A stretch of 37,805 nucleotides of DNA from a virus. This document shows, one piece after another, positions 6,606-15,405 of the stretch. The notes under the pieces were generated by a model, which did not search any database, was not told the DNA's origin, and was given only the letters and a program-made list of their open reading frames with translations. The DNA lies in the IMG/VR virus record IMGVR_UViG_3300046517_000210, positions 1 through 37,805 of that record, one strand, 5' to 3'. Position 1 is the stretch's first letter; each line of letters starts with the position of its first letter. The position numbers and the translations under genes are program-made.

Positions 6606-7069
6606 TGGCTAAGGGTAACGTAGCGAACGCTATTAGTCAAGGATACGGTGGAGAAGATGATACGACTGGTGGTATGGGCACCGCTGGTTCTACTGGTGTA
6701 GACCCTAATGACCCTACATATCAAGCTCAATATGACCCAAATAAAAAAGCTAATGTGGGACAACAGCAACAGTCTCCATTAGGACAACTAGCACCACAAC
6801 AATTTGCAGATGCAGCTCCCACTTGGCAACAGCAGTTAGCTAAAGTTGGTAGAGCAGCATTAGGTATTTCAAGTCCTAATGGTATACCCGGTGTTAAAAA
6901 CGCAGGACCAGAACAACCACAATATAATCCCATGCAGGAAAATCCTGATGGTGGAGATTTTGGTAGACTAAATCATCCTGATTCAATGCTACGTAAGTTA
7001 GGCCACAACATGGCTAATTATGGACGTATGGAAACAAATCGCGGTTTAACTGGTAGAGGTCCATTCTAA
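6605..7069 (+). CDS. Gly/Gln-rich low-complexity virion-type protein (MAKGN family A)
   Basis: This 154-residue, mostly disordered protein is rich in Gly, Gln, Pro and Asn. It starts MAKGNVANAISQGYGG and has a short helical segment near WQQQLAKVGRAALGI. The first five residues are shared with the next gene, and the first four with the protein starting at 23400, which suggests a common N-terminal signal or paralogy. TAATG overlaps at both ends show coupling. It lies between terminase and portal, where minor virion or assembly factors are common. The function is unknown. Confidence 0.7.
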   Translation: MAKGNVANAISQGYGGEDDTTGGMGTAGSTGVDPNDPTYQAQYDPNKKANVGQQQQSPLGQLAPQQFADAAPTWQQQLAKVGRAALGISSPNGIPGVKNAGPEQPQYNPMQENPDGGDFGRLNHPDSMLRKLGHNMANYGRMETNRGLTGRGPF

Positions 7070-7905
7070 TGGCTAAAGGAAACGCGCTCACCAATCCTGT
7101 TGGCGCCATATCTGGTGCTTTTGGTGGCGGCGGTGGCGGTGGTAATTCTGGCGGAATGATGCCAGGTGTTAAAGATAGTCCACTAGGCGGTATGGCCGGT
7201 GGAAGTAATATGCAGCCACAGATGCGTGGTATGGCACCCGGTAATTTTGGTAACATGAATAAAACCTTCGCTGGTGGTGGCGGTGGTAATATGAATGGTG
7301 TAAATGGACAGCCACTAGGCCCAGGTCCAGATTTAGGAAAAGGTGGTAATCCTTATTATAGCCAGCAAGCTGTACAACAGCGTGGTGGTAATACTGGTAT
7401 AGTAGATTGGTCCAACGGTGGTCGTGGTACACATGCTAATATGCCACCAATACAATCTGATGTTAATGGTCCCGGCGGAATGTATTCTAAATATCCTAAT
7501 GGCGGTGGGCCTGATATGGGTGGTGGTGGTATGCAGCCACAAATTCAACCGTGGCGTGAAAATACCGGACGCATGGGTGGATGGGGTGGCGGTGGTTATA
7601 GAGATAATATGCCCCGTATGCGTATGGGTGGTCAACAGCCCCAAATGCCAGTTATGATGAATGATAGTCCAATGATGAAAGCTATACAAGATGGTACATT
7701 TAATCCGCGCGACTATGCACAGCCTAACGGTGGTATGATGCATCCAATGGATAAGGGTGGTGGTAATAGCGATTATTATGAAAAAGGAATAGGCCAGCCT
7801 AATCTTTTTCCAGGATTAGGTGGTAACTTTAATCCAGGTAATATGCGCGATATGATGGGTAGCGCGCCTATGGGTGGTTTTGGTAATCCACGGGCTTGGG
7901 GATAA
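7069..7905 (+). CDS. Gly/Met/Asn-rich low-complexity protein (MAKGN family B)
   Basis: This 278-residue protein is dominated by Gly, Met, Asn, Pro and Gln with repeated GGGGG runs (FGGGGGGGNSGGMMPG near residue 20). It is almost certainly disordered. It starts MAKGNALTNP, like the preceding gene. It has no cysteine, membrane segment or recognisable enzyme motif. Met/Gly-rich sequences of this kind can phase-separate or act as flexible virion linkers, but that is speculative. It is followed 13 nt later by the portal gene. Confidence 0.7.
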   Translation: MAKGNALTNPVGAISGAFGGGGGGGNSGGMMPGVKDSPLGGMAGGSNMQPQMRGMAPGNFGNMNKTFAGGGGGNMNGVNGQPLGPGPDLGKGGNPYYSQQAVQQRGGNTGIVDWSNGGRGTHANMPPIQSDVNGPGGMYSKYPNGGGPDMGGGGMQPQIQPWRENTGRMGGWGGGGYRDNMPRMRMGGQQPQMPVMMNDSPMMKAIQDGTFNPRDYAQPNGGMMHPMDKGGGNSDYYEKGIGQPNLFPGLGGNFNPGNMRDMMGSAPMGGFGNPRAWG

Positions 7906-7918
7906 ATAGTAGATAAAA

Positions 7919-10249
7919 ATGCCCAAAGAATATAAACCAGACGACCTGCCAAAACCAGAGCAAGATGCTCTATTGGCGTGTGTCACGCAGCTAGAGCGTG
8001 ACGACCAATATATCCGTGAGCGGAACATTCGCACATGGAAAAAGGCAGAAGAATATTGGCGACTAAACCAATTCATTTATTGGAATGAAACAGCATTAGA
8101 CTATCGTAACATACAAAACTTTACAGAACCCGGTGGGAGCGACGACGAAAATGATAGTCTATCACCCAAAACTTTTCCTATATACCGGGCATACGGCGAA
8201 TCCATTATCGCCGCAATGTCTGCTAGTATACCAACAGTATTGTTCTTTCCGGATGATGCTGATAACCCAGATGATATTAATACCAGCAAAGCATATTCAG
8301 TAATTAGCGAACTGATACAGAAACACGCTAAAGCGCCACTACTTCTAATTCGCGTTCTAACGCTCTTATACAACCAAGGCATGTGCGCGACATACTGCTC
8401 TTGGGATGACGATGAAAAATACGGTACAATAAAAGTACCGAAGTTTAAGAATGAAACCGTACAAATGCAGGAAGTCACCTGCCCACAATGCGGTAATTCA
8501 CTAGAGAACGCGCCCGTTCAGGATAAAGATGTTCTTCAGGGTGGTGGCGAAAATTATCAAGGAGAAATAACTCCACAAGAACAACAGGACGTTCAACAGG
8601 AGCTTCCACTAGAGAAGTCATACCAGTGTAGCGTATGCGGCTACGAAGGTCAGGCAGAAGCAGGGCGCGTATTTGAAGAAACGATACCGCGGCTCGTGGG
8701 ATACAGCGACAATCCTAAAGGCCGTATTAATATTCAGCCTTTTGGTCCTCTTAATGTTCGTTTCAGTTCTTATGCAAAATCCCAGCAAGATATTGGACTG
8801 CTTGAACTTCAGCTGGAAATGCATTACGCAGCCGCTAGAGACGAATTTCCTGAAATAAAAGATAAGATAACTGCTACATCAGATTTCTACTCCTACGAGC
8901 GTTGGGGTAGAACTTCTAGCGAATTGCTGTCAGACCAGCTTTTCAATCAGGTAACGGTACGTTACTGTTGGATACGCGAATGGGGATTTGAAGCTATCGG
9001 TGGGACAGGAAAAAGTTCCACAAAAGACGACCTCGTAGAAAAACTCAAGAAAAAGTTTCCTCACGGATGCTGCGTCATTTTCGTGAATGACGAATTTGCG
9101 CGCGCATACGACGAATCTCTCGACGATCATTGGACTGTATCAATTAATCCTCTAGATAATTGGATTCATGGCGTTCCAATCGGAAAGAGCGCGCTAGATA
9201 TCCAAGACGCATATAACGAAGTTAAAAATCTTTCACTACAGAAACACCAATTCGGTATTAGTGAAACATTCGTAGATAGTAGCGTTATAGACGAAGAATT
9301 ATACCGTCAGCAATCTGCTGGCCCCGGCTATCTGACATTCGCAGCAGGCGTTCCTGGTCAATCAATGCAAAATGCATTTTTCCAGACCAAAACCGCTGCG
9401 ATGAATGAAGAAGATGGCGAGTTAGCACAGTCATTAAATACAGATATGCAGTTTCAATTAGGCGCTGTGCCATCTATTTTCGGTGGCAACTCTAACGTAG
9501 GCTCGAAAACAGCTAGCGAATATAACCAATCGCGCTCTTATGCTCTACAGCGTTTGTCTACGCATTGGATGAACGTCAAATTCTTGTGGTCGGAGACAAT
9601 GAGCAAGGCTTGTCGTCTTTTTGCCACAAAAATGGTCGAAGATGAGAAATATGTCCGTAAACAGGGCAACTCATTTGAAACCGTATGGATTAAGAAAGCT
9701 GAATTAACTGGTAAAATTGGCAACGTAGAGCCTGACGCGAACGAACAATTTCCATTAACATGGGCACAGAAGCATGATATGTTCATGCAGCTTGTCCAGA
9801 TGAATAATCCCATTATTGGGCAAATTTTACTGCATCCCAATAACTCGCAAAATACTAAAGACGCGCTCGGTTTTCCAGAATTCTTCATACCCGGTGAAGA
9901 TGATAGAACAAAACAGCTAATTGAGATTCGTAAGCTGTCGCTGGTAAGCCCGGAAGAAATGCAGCCGGACGCGCAACAGCCTACCGTAATGATAGATACT
10001 GATGTGGACGATGATAATGTCCATATCGAAGTCATTAAACTTTATTGTGTATCCGCAGAAGGTCTTTATCTAAAAGAGACGAATCCTGCTGCTTATATGA
10101 ATATTATTCTTCACCTTAAGATGCATCAGCAGAATCAACAGATGCAGCAAATGCAGCAGCAACAGGCACAACAACCTCCACAGCAGCCACAACAGCCTAA
10201 ACAACCACCGGCAGAAAATAAGTTGAAAGTCGTTCATTCACTAGGATAG
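7919..10249 (+). CDS. Portal protein with inserted zinc ribbon
   Basis: This 776-residue protein has the size and position of a podovirus portal (connector), the dodecameric ring through which DNA enters and leaves the capsid. It lies between terminase and scaffold/capsid. The N-terminus is charged and helical (YIRERNIRTWKKAEEYWRLN). Residues 185-245 carry two CxxC knuckles (C188/C191 and C237/C240), a probable zinc ribbon. The region with FGGNSNVGSKTASEYNQSR fits the portal core. The last 60 residues are Gln/Pro-rich and likely disordered. The leader is weak. Confidence 0.8.
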   Translation: MPKEYKPDDLPKPEQDALLACVTQLERDDQYIRERNIRTWKKAEEYWRLNQFIYWNETALDYRNIQNFTEPGGSDDENDSLSPKTFPIYRAYGESIIAAMSASIPTVLFFPDDADNPDDINTSKAYSVISELIQKHAKAPLLLIRVLTLLYNQGMCATYCSWDDDEKYGTIKVPKFKNETVQMQEVTCPQCGNSLENAPVQDKDVLQGGGENYQGEITPQEQQDVQQELPLEKSYQCSVCGYEGQAEAGRVFEETIPRLVGYSDNPKGRINIQPFGPLNVRFSSYAKSQQDIGLLELQLEMHYAAARDEFPEIKDKITATSDFYSYERWGRTSSELLSDQLFNQVTVRYCWIREWGFEAIGGTGKSSTKDDLVEKLKKKFPHGCCVIFVNDEFARAYDESLDDHWTVSINPLDNWIHGVPIGKSALDIQDAYNEVKNLSLQKHQFGISETFVDSSVIDEELYRQQSAGPGYLTFAAGVPGQSMQNAFFQTKTAAMNEEDGELAQSLNTDMQFQLGAVPSIFGGNSNVGSKTASEYNQSRSYALQRLSTHWMNVKFLWSETMSKACRLFATKMVEDEKYVRKQGNSFETVWIKKAELTGKIGNVEPDANEQFPLTWAQKHDMFMQLVQMNNPIIGQILLHPNNSQNTKDALGFPEFFIPGEDDRTKQLIEIRKLSLVSPEEMQPDAQQPTVMIDTDVDDDNVHIEVIKLYCVSAEGLYLKETNPAAYMNIILHLKMHQQNQQMQQMQQQQAQQPPQQPQQPKQPPAENKLKVVHSLG

Positions 10250-10256
10250 GTGGTTT

Positions 10257-11552
10257 ATGCATATTCGTTGGCAGCCATTCTTTGAAACACCGGAAAAACC
10301 CGGTGGTGTGGGCGTTCAGGAACGTGGAGAGAAGTTTGACGATGATGTGTCCTTAATGGACAATCTAATCGCCAATAACGATAGGCTACGTCCTTCTGAT
10401 GAAGAAACAGATTTAGAGAGGCCAGCACCAGAAAAAGACGTTATAACCGATAGCGATACAGAATTAGGTAAAGGTGAGCCAGAAGATTTAATCACTGAAT
10501 CTAGTCGTGGTATTAGTTTAGCTAAGGTAAAAGAAAACTTTCCAGAATTCGCGCGAACCGCCGAATTCAAAGAACTACGCAACGCATACTACCGCGAAGC
10601 GAAATACACTGAACTATTCCCAACGCTAGAGGACGCACAAGAAGCGGCAGAAAATAACGAGACATTTGAAATATTAAATAAATCTGTTATTGGATATGGC
10701 GACCCAACACAACTTATGCTGGCGATACGAAATACTTCGCCACAAGCATTTAAGAGTGTTGCGCTATCATTTATGGACATACTCGGTCGTATGGACAATA
10801 ATACTTATGTAGAGGCGGTAACGCCTATGGTAAAGCGCCTTGCGCGCCAGATATACGCACAGGGCCAACGCTATCTAAAACATAACGAAGAATCACCCGA
10901 AGGACAAGCTCTTGTAGGAACTGCGCGTAACATTCTTCTCTACGCATTTCCCGACGAAGATGCTGATAGGATGCTCACCACATCCGAAGCACGCCCCAAT
11001 CAGCAAATTTCAGAACGTGAACGCGCATTAGCAGAGCGCGAAAACCAGATAATCGTTGAAAAATACCGTAGTGCATATCAAATTTGCTCTACATCTGTCG
11101 AGCGGCATCTTGACCGAATTATCGGTCATGGATTGGACCCAGACGGAAAGTTGAGCGAATTTACAAAAGATGCTCTTATTGAAAAGATAAAGAATGAAGT
11201 AAAGTCACAAATTGATAAAGATGGGCTACACGCCCGAAGAATGACTTCTCTATGGAAACGCTCGCAGCAGTCGGATTATAGTCGAGAAAGCCTATCCAGT
11301 ATCGTCTCCGCGTACCTGGAACGCGCAAGGCCGATTATACCGACTATTCGCAGCAAGTTCCGTGCATTAGCTGGTGCAAGTTCTAGCGATGATACTGATG
11401 TTTCTGTGCGTATCCCGCGCCGTGGAACTTCCGGGCGTCCTGCGGAACGCGATGGAAAAATCAATCTTCGCGCTGTTGATGCTAAGAAAATCGACTACAA
11501 CAAGACAACTGACGCGGACATTTTTGAGGGACGCGTTAAACTAAAAGGCTAA
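10257..11552 (+). CDS. Scaffolding-type capsid assembly protein
   Basis: This 431-residue, highly charged and mostly helical protein lies between portal and major capsid, the usual scaffold position. The N-terminal 90 residues are acidic and disordered. A helical core follows, with an ERERALAERENQIIVEKY coiled coil near residues 250-270. The C-terminus is basic (DYNKTTDADIFEGRVKLKG). AGGTGG precedes the ATG. It could alternatively be a fused protease-scaffold, but I see no catalytic motif. Confidence 0.7.
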   Translation: MHIRWQPFFETPEKPGGVGVQERGEKFDDDVSLMDNLIANNDRLRPSDEETDLERPAPEKDVITDSDTELGKGEPEDLITESSRGISLAKVKENFPEFARTAEFKELRNAYYREAKYTELFPTLEDAQEAAENNETFEILNKSVIGYGDPTQLMLAIRNTSPQAFKSVALSFMDILGRMDNNTYVEAVTPMVKRLARQIYAQGQRYLKHNEESPEGQALVGTARNILLYAFPDEDADRMLTTSEARPNQQISERERALAERENQIIVEKYRSAYQICSTSVERHLDRIIGHGLDPDGKLSEFTKDALIEKIKNEVKSQIDKDGLHARRMTSLWKRSQQSDYSRESLSSIVSAYLERARPIIPTIRSKFRALAGASSSDDTDVSVRIPRRGTSGRPAERDGKINLRAVDAKKIDYNKTTDADIFEGRVKLKG

Positions 11553-11558
11553 GCTAAC

Positions 11559-12818
11559 ATGGCTATGAATGAGGCGCAAGTAGTCGCCACAGAATTGGAG
11601 CACGTCGATGAAGTGCTACCAATGCTGTTCGAGCGCGAAGATAAATTCTTCGCGAAAATCGAAAAGCGACCAGTAGTAAAAGTATCAAATAGAGCTATGC
11701 GCGTCCCACTGGAACTACGCCCCGGTGGTGACTTCGCTATGTTCGACCCAGACGGTGGAGATTTAGGGACTGGTGACGGCCCCACATATGACGTAGCTAC
11801 ACTACAACCTGCACATCTTCGGCAGGCTATTCAGTGGACGAAAAAAGCTGAATGGGCTACGGATGATAAGAGGAAATCCATCATTGACCTCGTTCGGCAA
11901 CTGACGAGCAAATCAATGCAGGAGTTCCGTAGAAATCTTGATAGCATTAGCATGACTGATGGAACTGGTGTCATGGGCACCGTTACATCTCTCACGACTA
12001 CCACTATCACGAACGATACGATTCTTCTCAATACAGATGGTTTCAATGCGCGCCTGCTTCGCTACGGAATGCGCATTAACATTTATGACCCTACACTGGC
12101 AACCCAAAGAACTGCGCCAGGAAATCTCCCTAAGATTATTTTCTATGATTTGGCAGGTAAAACCATCCGTCTAGACCAGACGGTTCCAGGTATCGGACCA
12201 CTAGATAAAATCGTTATCGCAGGCGTCGCTGGAGCGAATCCTGTGTCTATCTATGGTGTTAAATACCATCATAATAGTGCTTCTACCGGAACATGGCTCG
12301 GATTCAACCGCGCTACAACGCCGGAAATCCGTGCAAATAGAGTAGCCGCAGGTGGCGCATTTACGCTGCCATTCGCGCGGCTCGCTATCAATAGAGTAGG
12401 CGACCGTGTTGGTGAAGATACGGTCCAAAAAGTAAAAGCATGGATGCATCCGTGTCAGAAGCAGCAGTATGAATCGGTGGGACAATTAGTTTCCATCATT
12501 CAGAAGCAGCCGAAGGCGGAAGCTCTAGATATGTATTTTGGTGATAAGATGCAAATGGCAGGTGCGCCAGTTGAAACGCACTTCTCATGGGATAAAACCC
12601 GCATCGACTTCGTTTATGAGGAAACATGGGGCCGTGCAGAAATGCACCCATGCAAATTTTATGATGTAGATGGACGTAAAATATTCGAACTTCGTGGAGC
12701 GTCTGGTGGCGTAGCTACCTCACAGGTATTCTACATCACTATCTCGTTCCAGGAATTTGTTCGTAACCCTGCGGCGTGTGTCTACATCGACACACTCAGC
12801 ATTCCAACGGGATACTAA
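11559..12818 (+). CDS. Major capsid protein (HK97-like)
   Basis: This 419-residue protein follows the scaffold. The N-terminal helix (EAQVVATELEHVDEVLPMLFE), the FFAKIEKRPVVKVSNRAMRVP strand region and the helical spine (DLVRQLTSKSMQEFRRNLDS) match phage HK97-fold capsids. The C-terminal part has strands typical of the A-domain (QVFYITISFQEFVRNPAACV). The weak leader AAAAGGCTAAGCTAAC precedes the ATG. It is expected to be the most abundant virion protein. Confidence 0.88.
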   Translation: MAMNEAQVVATELEHVDEVLPMLFEREDKFFAKIEKRPVVKVSNRAMRVPLELRPGGDFAMFDPDGGDLGTGDGPTYDVATLQPAHLRQAIQWTKKAEWATDDKRKSIIDLVRQLTSKSMQEFRRNLDSISMTDGTGVMGTVTSLTTTTITNDTILLNTDGFNARLLRYGMRINIYDPTLATQRTAPGNLPKIIFYDLAGKTIRLDQTVPGIGPLDKIVIAGVAGANPVSIYGVKYHHNSASTGTWLGFNRATTPEIRANRVAAGGAFTLPFARLAINRVGDRVGEDTVQKVKAWMHPCQKQQYESVGQLVSIIQKQPKAEALDMYFGDKMQMAGAPVETHFSWDKTRIDFVYEETWGRAEMHPCKFYDVDGRKIFELRGASGGVATSQVFYITISFQEFVRNPAACVYIDTLSIPTGY

Positions 12819-12819
12819 C

Positions 12820-13155
12820 ATGGGAAATATCACTGAGAATTTTGGTCCATTTCGTAGCCCCGGAGGTTTGCAGGGTTCATGTGCAGGAGTAGGCGCTGTC
12901 GCGTCTGCTGCTGCTATGCCTGCACCTGCGGCTCTAATTACCACAGTTAGTGGCGCGGCTGCTATCGCCACAATAGCTATCCCATATCCCGGTTTTACCG
13001 GAGTTATTTATCTTATACCAACTGGCGCATTCACTGGCGTGACCAGTGGCACGGCAGATGGTGTTAATTTCCCAATCGGCGCGACATTTACGGCTGTTGT
13101 AGGCAAGGTCATGACCCTTGTTTTCGACGGCCTTAAGTGGTACGCCAATATCTAA
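12820..13155 (+). CDS. Small beta-rich capsid-decoration-like protein (family C)
   Basis: A longer frame begins at 12757 inside the capsid gene. The start at 12820 (MGNITENFGPFRSP), directly after the capsid stop, is more sensible. The protein (111 residues) is Ala/Gly-rich, then beta-rich, ending KVMTLVFDGLKWYANI. It shares a pattern with the protein at 15043-15366: an I-x-x-P then F-x-G-x-IY motif and a C-terminal KWY. Its position after the capsid gene suggests a head decoration or stabilising protein. Confidence 0.7.
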   Translation: MGNITENFGPFRSPGGLQGSCAGVGAVASAAAMPAPAALITTVSGAAAIATIAIPYPGFTGVIYLIPTGAFTGVTSGTADGVNFPIGATFTAVVGKVMTLVFDGLKWYANI

Positions 13156-13171
13156 AGGAGTGGCTGGCTCA

Positions 13172-13723
13172 ATGGATTTACACCTCGTAAACAGACGCCT
13201 TCGGGACATTTACGGGACGGATTTGTTGGGCCAGCCTATATATCGTGTCATTTGGTCAGAGGACCAGCTAGAAAAGCGTTTTGGAGAATTTGAAGATTAT
13301 CTACCCGGCACAAATATTCTAATCCGCCGCGCTGTAGAAGTGCGCGAAGTAAAGAAATACGCATATCTTAAACCACAATACGTTATGGAGAAGATGTTCT
13401 TCAATCAGCACAACAAAGAAGTTCTAGACAATGACACAATGGCTCCGTCAACATGCACGTATGAGCCTATGTGGGCATTTGGGCACGAAAAGAATGGTAG
13501 AGCGCGCGAAGTTGTATGGCGCGCAGTTGAACTCCTTCTAATTATGATAAATAACCCCGAAAAACTAACACCATCACAGATGGATGATAAAGAGCTGGCA
13601 CAGGCTCACGAAGATGAAAAACTAATGCTTGATTTAATGAATGAACATATACCAAATGATTCACTTCATATGGCGGTCAAAGATGGTGGTGCAGTAATGC
13701 TTAATCAGGATGGGAAAAAGTAA
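13172..13723 (+). CDS. Hypothetical neck-region protein, 183 residues
   Basis: AAAGGAG lies upstream of the ATG at 13172 (MDLHLVNRRLRDIYG). An earlier in-frame start at 13118 would overlap the previous gene and is not preferred. The protein is charged and mixed alpha/beta, with aromatic motifs (TCTYEPMWAFGHEKNGR) and a helical C-terminus (DEKLMLDLMNEHIPN). It overlaps the next gene as TAATG. No family is recognised; a head-completion or virion assembly role is suggested only by position. Confidence 0.7.
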   Translation: MDLHLVNRRLRDIYGTDLLGQPIYRVIWSEDQLEKRFGEFEDYLPGTNILIRRAVEVREVKKYAYLKPQYVMEKMFFNQHNKEVLDNDTMAPSTCTYEPMWAFGHEKNGRAREVVWRAVELLLIMINNPEKLTPSQMDDKELAQAHEDEKLMLDLMNEHIPNDSLHMAVKDGGAVMLNQDGKK

Positions 13724-14364
13724 TGGATACTACGTATAGCACAATCGCTTCGCTCCTACCGTTTCAGCTAATTGAATCTAAACCTGGTCTAAATCCTAAC
13801 GAATATACTATCGCGCCTGCTGAAAATGGCAAATTCGCATTAACCATCATCCCTAACAACGTGTTCTACAATGTCAATCCTGACCCACTTTCTGACGCCA
13901 AAGAAATTCGTCACATCCAAGTTCCTGTCAGAAGCATTGAACTAGCACAATCTATCATACAGGACTATATTAATTCATTATTAGGCGTTATGCCGCCTGA
14001 CGCAGTACCCGGTCTATTTGCTGTTCCCGGCGATTGGGATAATAAAGCTGAATTCGCTGTCAAGCACGCCAAAGAGATACTTATTTATAAGAATGCACAG
14101 AATCAGTGGTTCAAGAATCTCGTCGATATCGCTGACGATACGTGGTCTAAAACACGCACTCCATTTGGCATAAGCGATATGCAGCGTTCTGCTGCCGAAA
14201 TGCTAGGATTTAAACGTGATTGGCTATCTCCGCTCCCGAATGAAGAAGCTGAGAAATGCCCGGTTTGTCAAAATGTGGTTAATTTTGGAGCTGTTAAGTG
14301 CATTAGCTGCGGCCATATACTTAATAAAGTTGCATATGACAAGATAATGGCTTCGGTGAAGTAA
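13723..14364 (+). CDS. Hypothetical protein with C-terminal zinc ribbon
   Basis: The N-terminal 170 residues look globular (SLLPFQLIESKPGLNPNEY). The C-terminus is a clear zinc ribbon, with C179xxC182 and C193xxC196 in a CPVC...CISCGH arrangement. Along with the portal it is the second zinc-ribbon protein in the head-assembly cluster. TAATG overlap couples it to the upstream gene. The role is unknown; a DNA- or protein-binding assembly factor is possible. Confidence 0.7.
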   Translation: MDTTYSTIASLLPFQLIESKPGLNPNEYTIAPAENGKFALTIIPNNVFYNVNPDPLSDAKEIRHIQVPVRSIELAQSIIQDYINSLLGVMPPDAVPGLFAVPGDWDNKAEFAVKHAKEILIYKNAQNQWFKNLVDIADDTWSKTRTPFGISDMQRSAAEMLGFKRDWLSPLPNEEAEKCPVCQNVVNFGAVKCISCGHILNKVAYDKIMASVK

Positions 14365-14365
14365 A

Positions 14366-15043
14366 ATGGGATACACAGTAGCATCTATTCTTCCACGCGC
14401 GGCAGCAAAACTGAACGATTCAGAGCAGACGCTATTCACTAACGATGCTCTAATGCCATACGCGCAGGATGCTGCTGACGAACTACAGATGCAGCTTGAA
14501 TTGTATGGAATACTTGTATTGGAGAAGCGCACAGCGCCAATAATTGTGCCAGCAGGTACAAAAAGTTTAGCTTTTCCTCCTACTGGTCCACCACTACTAC
14601 CAGCGGATATGTTAGAGCCACAGCGTTTATCAGAACGTCTTAGTGGCTCACAAGACCAATATACTCCCATGACAATGCGTATGTGGGAGCCAAATATTCT
14701 ACCTACTGAGAATTTGAGGTATTGGGTCTATAGAGAAGAAGATATTAAGTTTGTAGGCGCGCTGTCTGCTCGCGACGTACAACTAGACTATATCAAGCGT
14801 CTAATAGTAGTTACAGACCAATCAAGTATCATAAGTGTCAATAACTCTCAGCTATTCATGATTTGTAAAATCGCTTCTATCGCTGCACTAGATATTGGTG
14901 AAAATCCCACTCGTGGGGCAGATTTGCAGAAGGAAGCTGGTGGTTTTTTAAGTGATTTGATACGAATTGGCGTAAAAACTAAGCAACGCACGCGCACTCG
15001 ACGCAGACCGTGGACATTAGCTGGCGGAAGGAGATGGGTGTAA
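14366..15043 (+). CDS. Head-tail adaptor candidate
   Basis: This 225-residue protein begins MGYTVASILPRAAAKLND. Its helical N-terminal region (LMPYAQDAADELQMQLELYG) and central PAGTKSLAFPPTGPPLLPADM strand-loop match the layout of podovirus and siphovirus adaptor proteins that bind the portal ring. The C-terminus is strongly basic (RTRTRRRPWTLAGGRR), which could contact DNA. It is placed between capsid/neck genes and the nozzle-like gene, as expected for an adaptor. The assignment is from layout, not a verified match. Confidence 0.65.
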   Translation: MGYTVASILPRAAAKLNDSEQTLFTNDALMPYAQDAADELQMQLELYGILVLEKRTAPIIVPAGTKSLAFPPTGPPLLPADMLEPQRLSERLSGSQDQYTPMTMRMWEPNILPTENLRYWVYREEDIKFVGALSARDVQLDYIKRLIVVTDQSSIISVNNSQLFMICKIASIAALDIGENPTRGADLQKEAGGFLSDLIRIGVKTKQRTRTRRRPWTLAGGRRWV

Positions 15044-15366
15044 TGGGACAGACGATTATTGGCGCACCGCAGATGTTTGGTAGAGGTGCAGTTGTAGACC
15101 CAACTATCGCACCGTTGGCGTCTGCAAACGTTATCGCACCTACCGATATCATGCATCGTATCACTGGAAATACGGTGATTAAGACAATCACACCACCTAG
15201 TCAATACTTTAACGGACCTATTTATTTTTTCAGTACCGATGTTGGTGGTTGCACATGGGATGCCACTGGAAATATCGCTATCGCAGGAACGATGACGCGT
15301 TTTCTCATATTCGCGTTTATCTACGACCCTGCGGTTGGTAAGTGGTATCCAGACACAATCGCGTAA
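15043..15366 (+). CDS. Small beta-rich virion protein (family C paralog)
   Basis: A 107-residue protein with a very good leader (GGAAGGAGATGGGTGTA) and TAATG overlap with the adaptor gene. It starts MGQTIIGAPQMFGRGAV and ends IYDPAVGKWYPDTIA. The ITPPSQYFNGPIYFFS segment and C-terminal KWY correspond to the pattern in the protein at 12820-13155, so the two are likely paralogs. A small tail or capsid accessory protein is the most likely role. Confidence 0.7.
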   Translation: MGQTIIGAPQMFGRGAVVDPTIAPLASANVIAPTDIMHRITGNTVIKTITPPSQYFNGPIYFFSTDVGGCTWDATGNIAIAGTMTRFLIFAFIYDPAVGKWYPDTIA

Positions 15367-15370
15367 ATCT

Positions 15371-15405
15371 CAAGGGGCTGCGCATCTTTAACGCAGAAAT
15401 ACATG
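15371..15405 (+). promoter_or_regulatory. Ribosome-binding site bridged by a hairpin
   Basis: The only good Shine-Dalgarno-like run before the ATG at 15403 is AAGGGG (15372-15377), 25 nt upstream, which is too far for normal initiation. Between them CTGCG (15378-15382) pairs perfectly with CGCAG (15392-15396). Folding would bring AAGGGG to 6 nt from the ATG. The same arrangement is known from phage T4 genes 25 and 38. Confidence 0.55.

Noticed and set aside
7333-7743. His/Thr-rich leftward frame opposite the Gly/Met-rich gene
   Set aside because: The composition is simply the complement of GGT/ATG-rich codons; no leader or family resemblance.
9538-10035. A 165-codon leftward frame opposite the portal
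   Set aside because: It is Ser/Cys-rich antisense of the portal's coding frame, with no ribosome site.
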